Source: Faecimorpha sp963627615
GTDB lineage: Bacteria > Bacillota > Clostridia > Lachnospirales > Bianqueaceae
Length of the DNA: 36,271 nucleotides
Direction of reading: 5' to 3'
Assembly (NCBI GenBank): GCA_963627615.1
Contig: CAVGBV010000010.1
Span: forward strand, 1 to 36,271
Below, piece by piece: positions 23,291 through 31,215 of this stretch. A program made the translations under genes and the position numbers. The notes below the pieces were generated by a model. That model was given only the letters and a program-made list of their open reading frames with translations, was not told the DNA's origin and searched no databases. Position 1 is the stretch's first letter; each line of letters starts with the position of its first letter.

Positions 23291-24106
23291 TTACTTGTTC
23301 AGCTCTGCCAGGATTCTCTTGGTGATCTCCGCTACCATATCCTCATTGGATGCCGGAGCCGCCTCTGTCTTGCAGGAACCGCTGCAGGATCCGCCACAGG
23401 AATGTCCCGCATGGCAGCCATTCGCCAGATTCTGACACAGATTGGCCGGATGCTTGCCGGTCATGCCCAGCTTCTTGCGAATCTCATACAGTCTCTGTAC
23501 CTGTGCGTCGGACAGTTCCTTAGGACCGCCCAGCTGATTCGCCTTGTACAGCAGGGACGCATAAAACTCCAGAGATTCCATCTTATAATAAGCATTCGTC
23601 AGAGAATCACCAAAGCTCAGCGCGCCATGATTCTCCAGAAGCAGTGCGTCAAAATGCTCCAGATAGGGCTCAATCGCATCCGGAATCTCCATCGTGGAAG
23701 GAGTTCCGTACGGTGCGATCGGAACACATCCCAGCGTAATAACTGCCTCCGGCATAATCGGCTGCGTCAGCGGAATGCCTGCGATCGCAAATGCGGTAGC
23801 ATACTGCGGGTGTGCGTGTACGACAGACTTAATGTCCGGACGAAGCTTGTATACGCGCATATGCATCTTGATCTCAGAAGACGGACGATACGGTCCATTC
23901 GCGGAGATTACCTTGCCCTCTGCGTCAACCTTACAGATCATATCCATCGTCATAAAGCCCTTGGAAATGCCTGTGGGGGTGCAAAGGAACTCATTATCAT
24001 TCAGCTTTACGCTGATATTGCCATCATTGGCGGCAACCATACCTCTATTATAGATACGGCGGCCAATGTCCAGAATCTGTTTCTTAATCTCATACTCTCC
24101 TGTCAT
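23291..24106 (-). CDS. Class II sugar-phosphate aldolase (FucA/RhaD-like) with Cys-rich linker and C-terminal encapsulation peptide
   Basis: This 271-residue zinc aldolase probably splits L-fuculose-1-phosphate or L-rhamnulose-1-phosphate into DHAP and L-lactaldehyde. Catalytic Glu78 and zinc ligands His97, His99 (VVHAHP) and His160 (ENHGALSFG) keep exactly the spacing of FucA Glu73, His92, His94 and His155. ANDGNISV and TPTGISKG form the phosphate pocket. The family core ends near residue 218. A linker follows with five cysteines and two histidines (Cys224, 231, 237, 241, 245; His232, 235), then the helix NEDMVAEITKRILAELNK, an encapsulation peptide like those of the other cargo. AGGAGG lies 8 bases before the ATG. 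It is the first gene of the operon, so it sets the pathway: sugar phosphate cleavage feeding lactaldehyde to the compartment. RhaB nearby favours rhamnose. Confidence 0.94.
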   Translation of the reverse strand: MTGEYEIKKQILDIGRRIYNRGMVAANDGNISVKLNDNEFLCTPTGISKGFMTMDMICKVDAEGKVISANGPYRPSSEIKMHMRVYKLRPDIKSVVHAHPQYATAFAIAGIPLTQPIMPEAVITLGCVPIAPYGTPSTMEIPDAIEPYLEHFDALLLENHGALSFGDSLTNAYYKMESLEFYASLLYKANQLGGPKELSDAQVQRLYEIRKKLGMTGKHPANLCQNLANGCHAGHSCGGSCSGSCKTEAAPASNEDMVAEITKRILAELNK

Positions 24107-24198
24107 GGATGAAACCTCCTGTAAAATGATGATGAAACCCAAATCGCGAACATGTCCGTTGTTGTCTGTTCTCGTGGGATTCTCTTTGTTTTAAGTTC

Positions 24199-24227
24199 AT
24201 TTTACCAAACTTCCCTGGGACTGTCAA
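24199..24227 (-). promoter_or_regulatory. Promoter of the microcompartment operon
   Basis: On the minus strand, TTGACA at 24227-24222, a 17-base spacer, then TAAAAT at 24204-24199. The start of transcription is near 24192, giving a leader of about 85 bases. The leader contains TAAAACAA, also present in the rhaB leader, and an imperfect inverted repeat (GAACA...TGTTC). No cobalamin riboswitch or long structured leader is present. No other clear promoter was seen within the 7.4 kb operon. Confidence 0.8.
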
Positions 24228-24284
24228 TGGTTTGCCATAAGATTCTCTTGAAATTTACAAGTTTTTCGTCTGTTTCGGTTTCTC

Positions 24285-24313
24285 TTGACTTTTTTCGGCA
24301 CCCAGTCTATAAT
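24285..24313 (+). promoter_or_regulatory. Promoter of the pseudouridine synthase gene
   Basis: TTGACT (24285-24290), a 17-base spacer and TATAAT (24308-24313), 32 bases before the ATG. It diverges from the microcompartment promoter, the two -35 boxes being 57 bp apart, so a regulator bound between them could affect both. Confidence 0.8.
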
Positions 24314-24345
24314 GACGGCCAGATCTTGATTTTTGGAGGTATAAT

Positions 24346-25236
24346 ATGGATCGTTTTTTACAATACCGAATTCCACAGGAAGCGGACGGACTGCGGGCAG
24401 AACAGTATCTCTCCCGCGTGGGCTACTCCCGCCAGGTCCGGATCACCCTGAAAAAATATCCGGACGGTCTGCTTCTGAACGGTCAGCCGGCCTACATGAC
24501 ACATCCCGTGCATTCCGGAGATCTGCTGGACATCCATCTGCAGGAGGCTTCTTCCTCGGCACAGATCTGTCCGGTCCGCCTTCCGCTTGACATTCTGTAT
24601 GAAGATGAAGATCTGCTGGTGGTAAACAAACCGGCCGGAATGCCTACGCACCCCTCCATGAATCATTACACGGATACGCTCGCCAACGCCATTGCCTACT
24701 ATTACGCCTCTCAAAATCAAACCTTTGTCTTCCGCTGCTGCAACCGTCTGGATCAGGATACCTCCGGGCTGACAATTATCGCCAAAAACCTTCTGAGCTC
24801 GTGTATTCTCTCCCGCATGGCTGTCCGCAAGGAGATCCGCCGCGAATATCTGGGAATCGTCCGCGGCTGTCCCGCTTCCCCTGACGGTACGATCAGCATT
24901 CCCCTGGGCCGTAAACCCGGTTCTGTGATCGAACGCATGGCAGACTGGGAACATGGTGAAACTGCTGTTACACACTATCATATAGAAGGTATTTACGGAG
25001 ATTATACGCTTCTGCGCCTCGTGCTGGAAACCGGGCGGACACACCAGATCCGCATCCATCTCAAATGCCTCGGCACACCCCTCATTGGGGATTATCTGTA
25101 CAATCCGGATATGGAACGAATCCAGCGGCAGGCTCTCCACTCCTGCCGTCTCACCTTTACCCATCCGATTTACGGTCAGGAACTGGACTTCTCCGCGCCT
25201 CTTCCGGACGATATGGAGCAGGTACTTCATTCTTAA
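24346..25236 (+). CDS. RluA-family RNA pseudouridine synthase
   Basis: This 296-residue protein converts uridine to pseudouridine in structured RNA, probably rRNA. An N-terminal S4-like RNA-binding segment (about residues 15-70, QYLSRVGYSRQVRITLKKYP and DGLLLNG) leads into the catalytic domain. The RluA motif is CNRLDQDTSGL, with catalytic Asp136, and the family ETGRTHQIRIHLKCLGTPLIGD is complete. TTTGGAGG precedes the ATG. It is a single-gene housekeeping unit with its own promoter, unrelated to the flanking microcompartment and exporter genes. The exact target base (RluA, RluC or RluD type) cannot be decided from sequence. Confidence 0.93.
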   Translation: MDRFLQYRIPQEADGLRAEQYLSRVGYSRQVRITLKKYPDGLLLNGQPAYMTHPVHSGDLLDIHLQEASSSAQICPVRLPLDILYEDEDLLVVNKPAGMPTHPSMNHYTDTLANAIAYYYASQNQTFVFRCCNRLDQDTSGLTIIAKNLLSSCILSRMAVRKEIRREYLGIVRGCPASPDGTISIPLGRKPGSVIERMADWEHGETAVTHYHIEGIYGDYTLLRLVLETGRTHQIRIHLKCLGTPLIGDYLYNPDMERIQRQALHSCRLTFTHPIYGQELDFSAPLPDDMEQVLHS

Positions 25237-25262
25237 TCTTAATAAAAAAATCTTATAAACTC

Positions 25263-25316
25263 TTGACACCGCAAAAAGGATGTAGTATCATCTATTTGGT
25301 TGTATGTACATCTATT
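25263..25316 (+). promoter_or_regulatory. Promoter and probable autoregulatory operator of the MarR-exporter operon
   Basis: TTGACA (25263-25268), 17 bases, TATCAT (25286-25291). The octamer CATCTATT occurs at 25289-25296, overlapping the -10, and again 20 bp downstream at 25309-25316. Between them lies the symmetric TGTATGTACA (25301-25310). Repeats two helix turns apart over the -10 and start site suit repression by the MarR protein encoded next. Confidence 0.65.
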
Positions 25317-25338
25317 CATGTTAAAGGAGGAGGATTTT

Positions 25339-25824
25339 ATGGATCCTACAAAACGCCAAATCACCAAAATCGCGAGAGAAGTCAGTTCCTATACAGTCCA
25401 TAAAATGAAAGACGAGGGCATCGGCACTGCCGAGTTTGATTTCATCCATGCTGTTCGTCACCATCCGGGCATCACCCAGTCCGAACTGCGCGATCTCCTT
25501 AAGATCGATAAGGGAGCCGCCGCAAGACGGGCCGCAAGTCTGGAAGCCAAGGGGTATCTGATCCGTCAGGACAATCCGGACGACGGCCGCAGCCAGCTTC
25601 TATACGCCACTGACACTTCCGAAGAGCTCAAGAATTCCAAAGCCAAGATTGAAGCCGTCTTTTATGAATGGCTCTTAAGCAGCCTTTCCGATGCGGACCG
25701 AACGGAATTCTGCCGTATCCTGGACATCTTATACCAAAAGGTTCATGAGAGCAGACGCAACGGATTTCCGGAAGTGTCCGCCCTGCTCGATCAGGCTTCT
25801 GCCGAAGGAGACGATTCTCTATGA
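25339..25824 (+). CDS. MarR family transcriptional regulator
   Basis: This 161-residue regulator has a MarR winged-helix fold: helix-turn-helix GITQSELRDLLKIDKGAAAR, followed by the wing LEAKGYLIRQDNPDDGRSQL with the conserved D-x-R. Flanking N- and C-terminal helices mediate dimerisation. The start at 25339 is chosen for AAAGGAGGAGG just upstream; an earlier ATG at 25300 lies between promoter repeats and has no ribosome-binding site. The stop overlaps the exporter start as ATGA. It probably represses the operon until a drug or metabolite binds. Confidence 0.93.
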   Translation: MDPTKRQITKIAREVSSYTVHKMKDEGIGTAEFDFIHAVRHHPGITQSELRDLLKIDKGAAARRAASLEAKGYLIRQDNPDDGRSQLLYATDTSEELKNSKAKIEAVFYEWLLSSLSDADRTEFCRILDILYQKVHESRRNGFPEVSALLDQASAEGDDSL

Positions 25825-27560
25825 AGAAAACAACGATTCCTCCCAACCGCATTCGCTATTATTTCCACACCGAACGCAAAACGCTTTTTATTGTCTCTAC
25901 CGCGGGATTGCTCTATAATGTCAGCCTGCTCTCCTGTCCCTGGTTTGAAGGCCAGCTTGCCCAGTGTCTTCTGGACATCTTTGCCGGGCGCAAATTCTTC
26001 GCCGATATGCTCAATCTGGCTCTGATCTATATAGCCGCCATTCTCCTGGTCCAGGTTACCCGCTATCTCAAACGATATTATGTCAGCCGGTTCTGCAACA
26101 ATATCGACCTCAGTATGAAGCACATCCTGTATGGAAACCTGATTCACCAGGGAAAAGCAGAGCTGGAACAGGAAAATACCGGTACCATTCTAACCAAGGC
26201 GATCGCTGATGTAGACGCCTGTGCGGATGGAATGAAAAAGGTCGTTACTGAGCTTTTTGATACCGGTGTCGTACTGGTCGGCTATGCCTGCATGCTCTTT
26301 GTTTACGACTGGCGTTTGGCTCTCCTCTCCATGATTTTTTCTCCTCTTTCCTATATTGTGGCTGAAAAGATGAAGGGAGTTGTCCAGCGGAGCAACGCGG
26401 CCTATAAGGAAAGCGCCGGACGGCTGAACACCGCGACACTGGACCGTACCTCCAATGCCGTCACCTATCGTGTTTTTGGCTGCGAGCCCTTCCGGGACGC
26501 TGATTATGAAAACCATCTGGCTGATTATGAGAAAACATCGGTTCGCGCCAATATCTGGGGCACGGTCATGCCGCCGCTCTATCAGACACTCTCTCTGATC
26601 AGCCTCCTCCTGATCGTCTATTTCGGTTCACGGAATGTATTGCAGGAGGGCTGGGTCAGCTGGAACATCGCGGCCTTTACAACCTTTCTTACCTGCTTTA
26701 CCAAGCTGGCTGTCCGTTCCGCTACCGTTGCCAAGCTTCTGAATGCCGTCCAGAAGGCAGACGTCTCCTGGAAACGTATTCAGCCGCTTCTGAAGCCGGT
26801 AGCCGAAGATACTCCGGCCGTACAGGCACAGCCTCTCCCCTTGTCCGTCCAGAATCTGACCTTTCGCTGGCCGGGTCTGGCCCCTTGCTTCCAGAACCTC
26901 AGTTTTTCTGCCAAGCCGGGACAGATCATCGGCGTCACCGGTCCGGTCGCCTGCGGCAAATCCACCCTGGGCCGAGTCTTTCTGTGTGAACATCCCTATG
27001 AAGGACAGATCTTTTACGGCAGTCAGGAATTGTCCGGTCTGTCGGACGAGATCCGCTGCGGGATCATCTCCTATCAGGGACATGATCCTGAGCTTTTGAG
27101 CGACAGCATCCGCAACAATGTTCTGTTAGGCCGCGACGAGGATGTACTTCCCTACCTGAAAGCCGTTTGTCTGGATGAAGAGATTGCCCGGATGCCGGAG
27201 GGGGCCGACACGGTAATCGGCAGCGGCGGCGTCCGGCTGTCAGGCGGTCAGCAGGCCCGTCTGGCTCTCGCAAGAACTCTCGCGCATCCGACTCCGCTGA
27301 TCATTCTGGATGATCCCTTCGCGGCTCTGGATCGTCAGACGGAGCAGAAAGTCTTCGCCAACCTTCAGGAACGGATTCCGAACAGCATCCTCATTCTGAT
27401 CTCTCATCGGCTCTATCTGTTCCCGCATACCTCGCAGGTTCTCTGGATGGAGAATGGGCAAACGACCGTCAGCACCCATGAAGAGCTGATGCAGAACAAT
27501 CCTCAATACGCCAATTTGTATCATACGCAGCAGGGAGGGACACCGCATGAAGCACACTAA
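25821..27560 (+). CDS. ABC exporter half-transporter, degenerate-site subunit
   Basis: This 579-residue protein has an N-terminal type IV exporter membrane domain (hydrophobic segments between about 20 and 310) and a nucleotide-binding domain. Walker A is GPVACGKST (about 373), the signature LSGGQQ is canonical (about 473), and Walker B is LIILDDPFAALD. The catalytic Glu after Walker B is Asp, so this subunit hydrolyses ATP poorly. The switch His is present (LILISHRLY). It pairs with the next gene, whose signature is altered, giving one active and one degenerate site as in TM287/288, BmrCD or LmrCD. Its start overlaps MarR and its end overlaps the partner, implying coupled translation. The substrate is unknown; the MarR link suggests an antimicrobial or bile-type compound. 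Confidence 0.92.
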   Translation: MKKTTIPPNRIRYYFHTERKTLFIVSTAGLLYNVSLLSCPWFEGQLAQCLLDIFAGRKFFADMLNLALIYIAAILLVQVTRYLKRYYVSRFCNNIDLSMKHILYGNLIHQGKAELEQENTGTILTKAIADVDACADGMKKVVTELFDTGVVLVGYACMLFVYDWRLALLSMIFSPLSYIVAEKMKGVVQRSNAAYKESAGRLNTATLDRTSNAVTYRVFGCEPFRDADYENHLADYEKTSVRANIWGTVMPPLYQTLSLISLLLIVYFGSRNVLQEGWVSWNIAAFTTFLTCFTKLAVRSATVAKLLNAVQKADVSWKRIQPLLKPVAEDTPAVQAQPLPLSVQNLTFRWPGLAPCFQNLSFSAKPGQIIGVTGPVACGKSTLGRVFLCEHPYEGQIFYGSQELSGLSDEIRCGIISYQGHDPELLSDSIRNNVLLGRDEDVLPYLKAVCLDEEIARMPEGADTVIGSGGVRLSGGQQARLALARTLAHPTPLIILDDPFAALDRQTEQKVFANLQERIPNSILILISHRLYLFPHTSQVLWMENGQTTVSTHEELMQNNPQYANLYHTQQGGTPHEAH

Positions 27561-29199
27561 AAACAATGTTTTTCATATTCTGTTACGCGTTATTCTGGAC
27601 GCGAAATGGCTGAGCATCCTGATCTTTCTGGCAGTATCCTGCGCTGTCGTCGCAGCGCTTCTCCCGCCTCTGTGCCTTGAGAGTATCGTCAACACCCTGA
27701 CGCAGGGTACATTTCCTTCCTGGATCCTGATATTCACCTATTTTGCACTCAATGTCCTGACCAAACTTCTGGACGCCGGGCGTGAAAGCCTGCTGACGAT
27801 CTTTGGACAAAAAATGACTTGCGGCCTGCGCCACGAGTTGTGTGCCAAATTATCAAGGCTCTCCACGGATGTCTTTGTAAAACAGGAACCCGGCGTAACC
27901 GCCTCCCGTTTTGTAGGCGATGTAGATACCGTAGAAGCCCTTTTCACCTCGGGAATCATCAGCATGTTCGCGGATGCCTGCAAAATCATCAGTATCTTCG
28001 CGATCCTTTTCGTCAAGAACCGCGGTCTGGCCATTCTGCTACTGCTCCTGTTTCCGCCGCTCTACGCGATGACCCGTCTGTTCCAGAAACGGATGCTGGC
28101 CTCGCAGCTTCAGAACCGGGCAGCCATCGGCCGAGTCAGCAACCATGTACCGGAGACGATCCGCTGCATCCGTATGGTTCATACCTTCCGTATTGAGGAC
28201 TACATGCGGAAGAAATACGATCAGTACATTGAAGACAGCTATGCGGCCGTGGATCGGACCAATTTTTATCACGCGCTGTATTCCCCGATCATTCTGGTTC
28301 TGAACGCTTTCATCGTCGCTGCTGTTATGCTGCTCTCCGCAACCGGAAATCCCACGATTCAGTCCTTCTTCGGTATGTCCGTAGGTACAGCGGTTGCCGT
28401 TATCGCTTATATCTCCCAGGTCTTTACTCCTCTGGAGAGCATCGGCATGGAGATCCAGACCATCCAGTCCGCTATGGCCGGTATTCACCGTATCGATGAA
28501 TATCTGGCGCAGCCGGAACGATGGGATACCGAAGAGGGAACCTATGAACCCCTTCCCCATTCTCCGTCCGTACAGCTGGATCATGTGGTCTTCGGTTATG
28601 ACAGCGACTCGCCCATTCTACGGGATCTTTCCTTTACCGTGCAAACCGGCGAGCAGGTAACTCTATCCGGACGGACCGGCGCTGGTAAGAGTACCCTCTT
28701 CAAACTCCTGCTCGGCCTATACCGTCCGCAATCCGGTCAGATCCTGATCTATGGCCATAATGCCGCCCTTCTGCCAGATTCTGTGAAGCGTTCCCTTTTC
28801 GGCTATGTAGAACAGAGCTTCCACATCGTTCCCGGGTCTGTCCGGGATCAGATCACTCTGTTTGATCCCAGAATCTCAGCGGAAGAAGCAGAAGAAGCCG
28901 CCGTCACTGTTGGCCTCGCTCCCGTCATCCGCGCGCTTCCGCAAGGGTATGATACGCCCTGTACTCCTACAATGTTCTCGCAGGGCCAGTGGCAGCTTCT
29001 GTCCATTGCGCGCGCTATCGCCGCGCAGCCGAACATTCTGCTGCTGGATGAGATTACCGCCAATCTGGATTCCGACACGGAACAGGCCGTACTGGCCGCA
29101 CTGCGCAGTGCTTCCGAGCATCGGACCGTTCTTTCCATCTCCCACCGTCTCTATGAACAGACCGGCGGACGGCAGATCGTCATCGGCGCTTCTTCTTAA
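27547..29199 (+). CDS. ABC exporter half-transporter, catalytic-site subunit
   Basis: This 550-residue partner of the preceding gene has a membrane domain with a strong first segment (LSILIFLAVSCAVVAALL). Walker A is GRTGAGKST (about 375), Walker B is ILLLDEITANLD with the catalytic Glu intact, and the switch His lies in VLSISHRLY. The signature reads MFSQGQ instead of LSGGQ. That defect falls in the ATP site completed by the Asp-bearing subunit, so all defects gather in one site and the other stays active. The gene overlaps its partner by 14 bases. Its 3' end overlaps the convergent histidine kinase gene by 20 bases. Confidence 0.92.
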   Translation: MKHTKNNVFHILLRVILDAKWLSILIFLAVSCAVVAALLPPLCLESIVNTLTQGTFPSWILIFTYFALNVLTKLLDAGRESLLTIFGQKMTCGLRHELCAKLSRLSTDVFVKQEPGVTASRFVGDVDTVEALFTSGIISMFADACKIISIFAILFVKNRGLAILLLLLFPPLYAMTRLFQKRMLASQLQNRAAIGRVSNHVPETIRCIRMVHTFRIEDYMRKKYDQYIEDSYAAVDRTNFYHALYSPIILVLNAFIVAAVMLLSATGNPTIQSFFGMSVGTAVAVIAYISQVFTPLESIGMEIQTIQSAMAGIHRIDEYLAQPERWDTEEGTYEPLPHSPSVQLDHVVFGYDSDSPILRDLSFTVQTGEQVTLSGRTGAGKSTLFKLLLGLYRPQSGQILIYGHNAALLPDSVKRSLFGYVEQSFHIVPGSVRDQITLFDPRISAEEAEEAAVTVGLAPVIRALPQGYDTPCTPTMFSQGQWQLLSIARAIAAQPNILLLDEITANLDSDTEQAVLAALRSASEHRTVLSISHRLYEQTGGRQIVIGASS

Positions 29200-30490
29200 G
29201 GCTCTCTGCCTTTTCAGAGAAGCGTACCGTAAAGGCAATCTCATTCGTCCCCAGGTATTCGGCCGTGATCGTTCCGTGATTGGAGGCGGCCAGCATCCGG
29301 GCCATGGAAAGCCCGATTCCATAGCCGCCATTCTTTTGCGTTCGAGCCGCGTCGGCCCGGTAGAAGCGGTCAAACAGCTTCTCCGCCGGAACCTCCGGCA
29401 GCTTTTCGCAGGTATTCTTGACCTGCATCAGAATCCGTTTGTCCCGTTTTTCCAGAAGGATTTCCACGGAACCGCCTTCTTCCGTATACTTTACAGCATT
29501 GTCCAGTAAAATAGAGATCAGCTGTTCTATATGTTTCTTATCTGCATGCAGGATCACTCCGGATGCAATCCTCGTCCGGCAGGTGATCCTTTTGTTTTCC
29601 ATGGGCTGTTCAAACTCTGCCGCCTGCTCCCGCAAAAGCTCGCTAAGCGGAATTGCTTCCGCATGAATCTGTACTCCGCCCTCATCCATGCGAGCCAGCA
29701 TCAAAAGCTCCTGCATCAGGCCGCTGAGGCGCTGTGTCTGCTCTTTGATATTCCGGCTCCATTTATTTTCACCATTATACAGTTCCATCGCTTCTGTATT
29801 GGACTGGATAATGGCAAGGGGTGTTTTGATCTCATGTCCGGCATTGGTTACAAACTGTTTCTGCTTCTCCATGGACTCCGCAATCGGCCGAATGGCCCGT
29901 TTGGACAGAAGAATCACCAGGATCAGCATCAGTCCCCAGGAGGCAAGCCCGATCGCCGCTGATAGAAACAGTACCCGCAGATAGGACAGGATCTCATTGG
30001 AGGTATCCAGAAATACCACCACACTCCCTCCGTCCCGGCTCTCGGCGATCCTATAGCGGTATTTCCCCGTTTTTCCCTCGGCCGCGCCATTTCGGACTTC
30101 CTGCGCCATTTCCTGCGCCACGGCTTCCGACACGGTCGAAGTCCGGCTCACATCCGTGTACAATACTGTACCGTCACTGTCATAGGATACTGTAAAAAAG
30201 GTAGAGGACATGAAGGTATCATAATCATTCTTGGGCCCGCCGCCATTGTCCGGGCGGTCCGGAGGCTGCGGCATCTCTCCCTCAGCCGTATCCCCACTCG
30301 GAACCCCCGGCTGCATATTTAGATTATGAATATCCCCCTGATTGTCCGCGATCATCCGCAGCGTCTTTTCGGTATCATTGCCCACGATTCCAATGTTTAC
30401 CACATTGATCGCTCCCAACAATACCAGCAGCAGGGCTGTGATCGCAATCATCGCTGTGATGACAAACTTCTTCTGCAGGGTCCGGATCAT
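29180..30490 (-). CDS. Membrane sensor histidine kinase
   Basis: This 436-residue kinase has a first membrane helix at about residues 10-35, an extracellular sensor of about 130 residues, and a second helix at about 171-195. The sensor contains a Pro/Gly/Asp-rich stretch (PQPPDRPDNGGGP). The phosphoacceptor is His219 in TNAGHEIKTPLAIIQSN. The catalytic domain shows LLDNAVKYTEEGG (N box) and NGGYGIGLSMARM (G box). Its start overlaps the stop of the response regulator as ATGA, so the pair is co-translated. The signal is unknown; exporters beside such kinases are often targets, but here the exporter is convergent and has its own MarR regulator. Confidence 0.94.
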   Translation of the reverse strand: MIRTLQKKFVITAMIAITALLLVLLGAINVVNIGIVGNDTEKTLRMIADNQGDIHNLNMQPGVPSGDTAEGEMPQPPDRPDNGGGPKNDYDTFMSSTFFTVSYDSDGTVLYTDVSRTSTVSEAVAQEMAQEVRNGAAEGKTGKYRYRIAESRDGGSVVVFLDTSNEILSYLRVLFLSAAIGLASWGLMLILVILLSKRAIRPIAESMEKQKQFVTNAGHEIKTPLAIIQSNTEAMELYNGENKWSRNIKEQTQRLSGLMQELLMLARMDEGGVQIHAEAIPLSELLREQAAEFEQPMENKRITCRTRIASGVILHADKKHIEQLISILLDNAVKYTEEGGSVEILLEKRDKRILMQVKNTCEKLPEVPAEKLFDRFYRADAARTQKNGGYGIGLSMARMLAASNHGTITAEYLGTNEIAFTVRFSEKAESLKKKRR

Positions 30491-31161
30491 GGATTCACCT
30501 CCAGCGTATATCCCACTCCACGTCTGGCCGTAATGCTCACATTGGCGCCCAGCGCTCCCAGACGCTTACGCAGATAGGAGATGTACACCCATACCACACC
30601 CAGTTCCGCATCCGTCTCATATCCCCAGACCTTGCACAGTATGTCCTCCGTGGAGAGACAGATGCCCTGATTGAGCATCAGGAGCTCCATCAGCTGATAC
30701 TCCAGCTTGGGCAGTACATACGACTTACCATTCGCGGACAGCTCATAGCTCTTCTGATTGAGTGTTACATTACCGCAGTGCAGCTCATTGGGCGTATAGG
30801 CCTCCCGGCGGCGCAGCATCGCCCGGACCCGGGCCAGCAGCAGATTCATGGAAAACGGTTTGGGCAAATAATCATCCGCTCCCAGATCCAATCCCTGAAT
30901 CTGATCCTCTACCTCCGCTTTGGCTGTAAGCAGCAGGATCGGCGTACGGCATCCGCTCTCCCTCAGCCGTTTGAGGACCTCCAGCCCGCTCATTTTGGGC
31001 ATCATGATATCCAGTATAATGCCGTCATACTCTTCATTTTTCGCGTAATCCAGCGCGTCCGCGCCATTATACACCGCGTCTACAATATATTTATGAAAGG
31101 TCAGAATGTCCGTCACGGCTTCCGACATTGCCCTCTCGTCTTCCGCATATAAAAGCTTCAT
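30487..31161 (-). CDS. OmpR/PhoB-family response regulator
   Basis: This 224-residue protein has a receiver domain (acid pocket AEDE, phosphoacceptor Asp51 in GIILDIMMPKMSG, Lys in DDYLPKPFS) and a C-terminal winged helix (EDILCKVWGYETDAELGVVW, VSITARRGVGYTLE). The start at 31161 follows CGGAGG; the frame is open to 31182, but that stretch contains the ribosome-binding site. The upstream gap to deoR is only about 50 bases and holds a terminator without a clear promoter. Transcription may therefore come from within deoR or by read-through from rhaB. Confidence 0.94.
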   Translation of the reverse strand: MKLLYAEDERAMSEAVTDILTFHKYIVDAVYNGADALDYAKNEEYDGIILDIMMPKMSGLEVLKRLRESGCRTPILLLTAKAEVEDQIQGLDLGADDYLPKPFSMNLLLARVRAMLRRREAYTPNELHCGNVTLNQKSYELSANGKSYVLPKLEYQLMELLMLNQGICLSTEDILCKVWGYETDAELGVVWVYISYLRKRLGALGANVSITARRGVGYTLEVNP

Positions 31162-31180
31162 AGGATCCTCCGTTCTACAC

Positions 31181-31210
31181 AAAAGGGGTATACTCTCTGC
31201 GTATACCCCT
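31181..31210 (-). terminator. Terminator after the DeoR-type regulator gene
   Basis: A 10-bp perfect stem (AGGGGTATAC at 31184-31193, complement at 31201-31210) with a 7-base loop is followed by TTT on the minus strand. The U-tract is short, so leakage into the two-component genes is plausible. It ends 20 bases before the response regulator start. Confidence 0.7.
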
Positions 31211-31215
31211 GATTC

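Noticed and set aside
22790..24112. A 440-codon plus-strand open frame opposite pduO and the aldolase.
   Set aside because: Same pattern: antisense, no ribosome-binding site, low-complexity Arg/Ile-rich product.
24107..24198. Search for a cobalamin riboswitch in the BMC operon leader.
   Set aside because: The leader is only about 85 bases and shows no B12-box or long structure.
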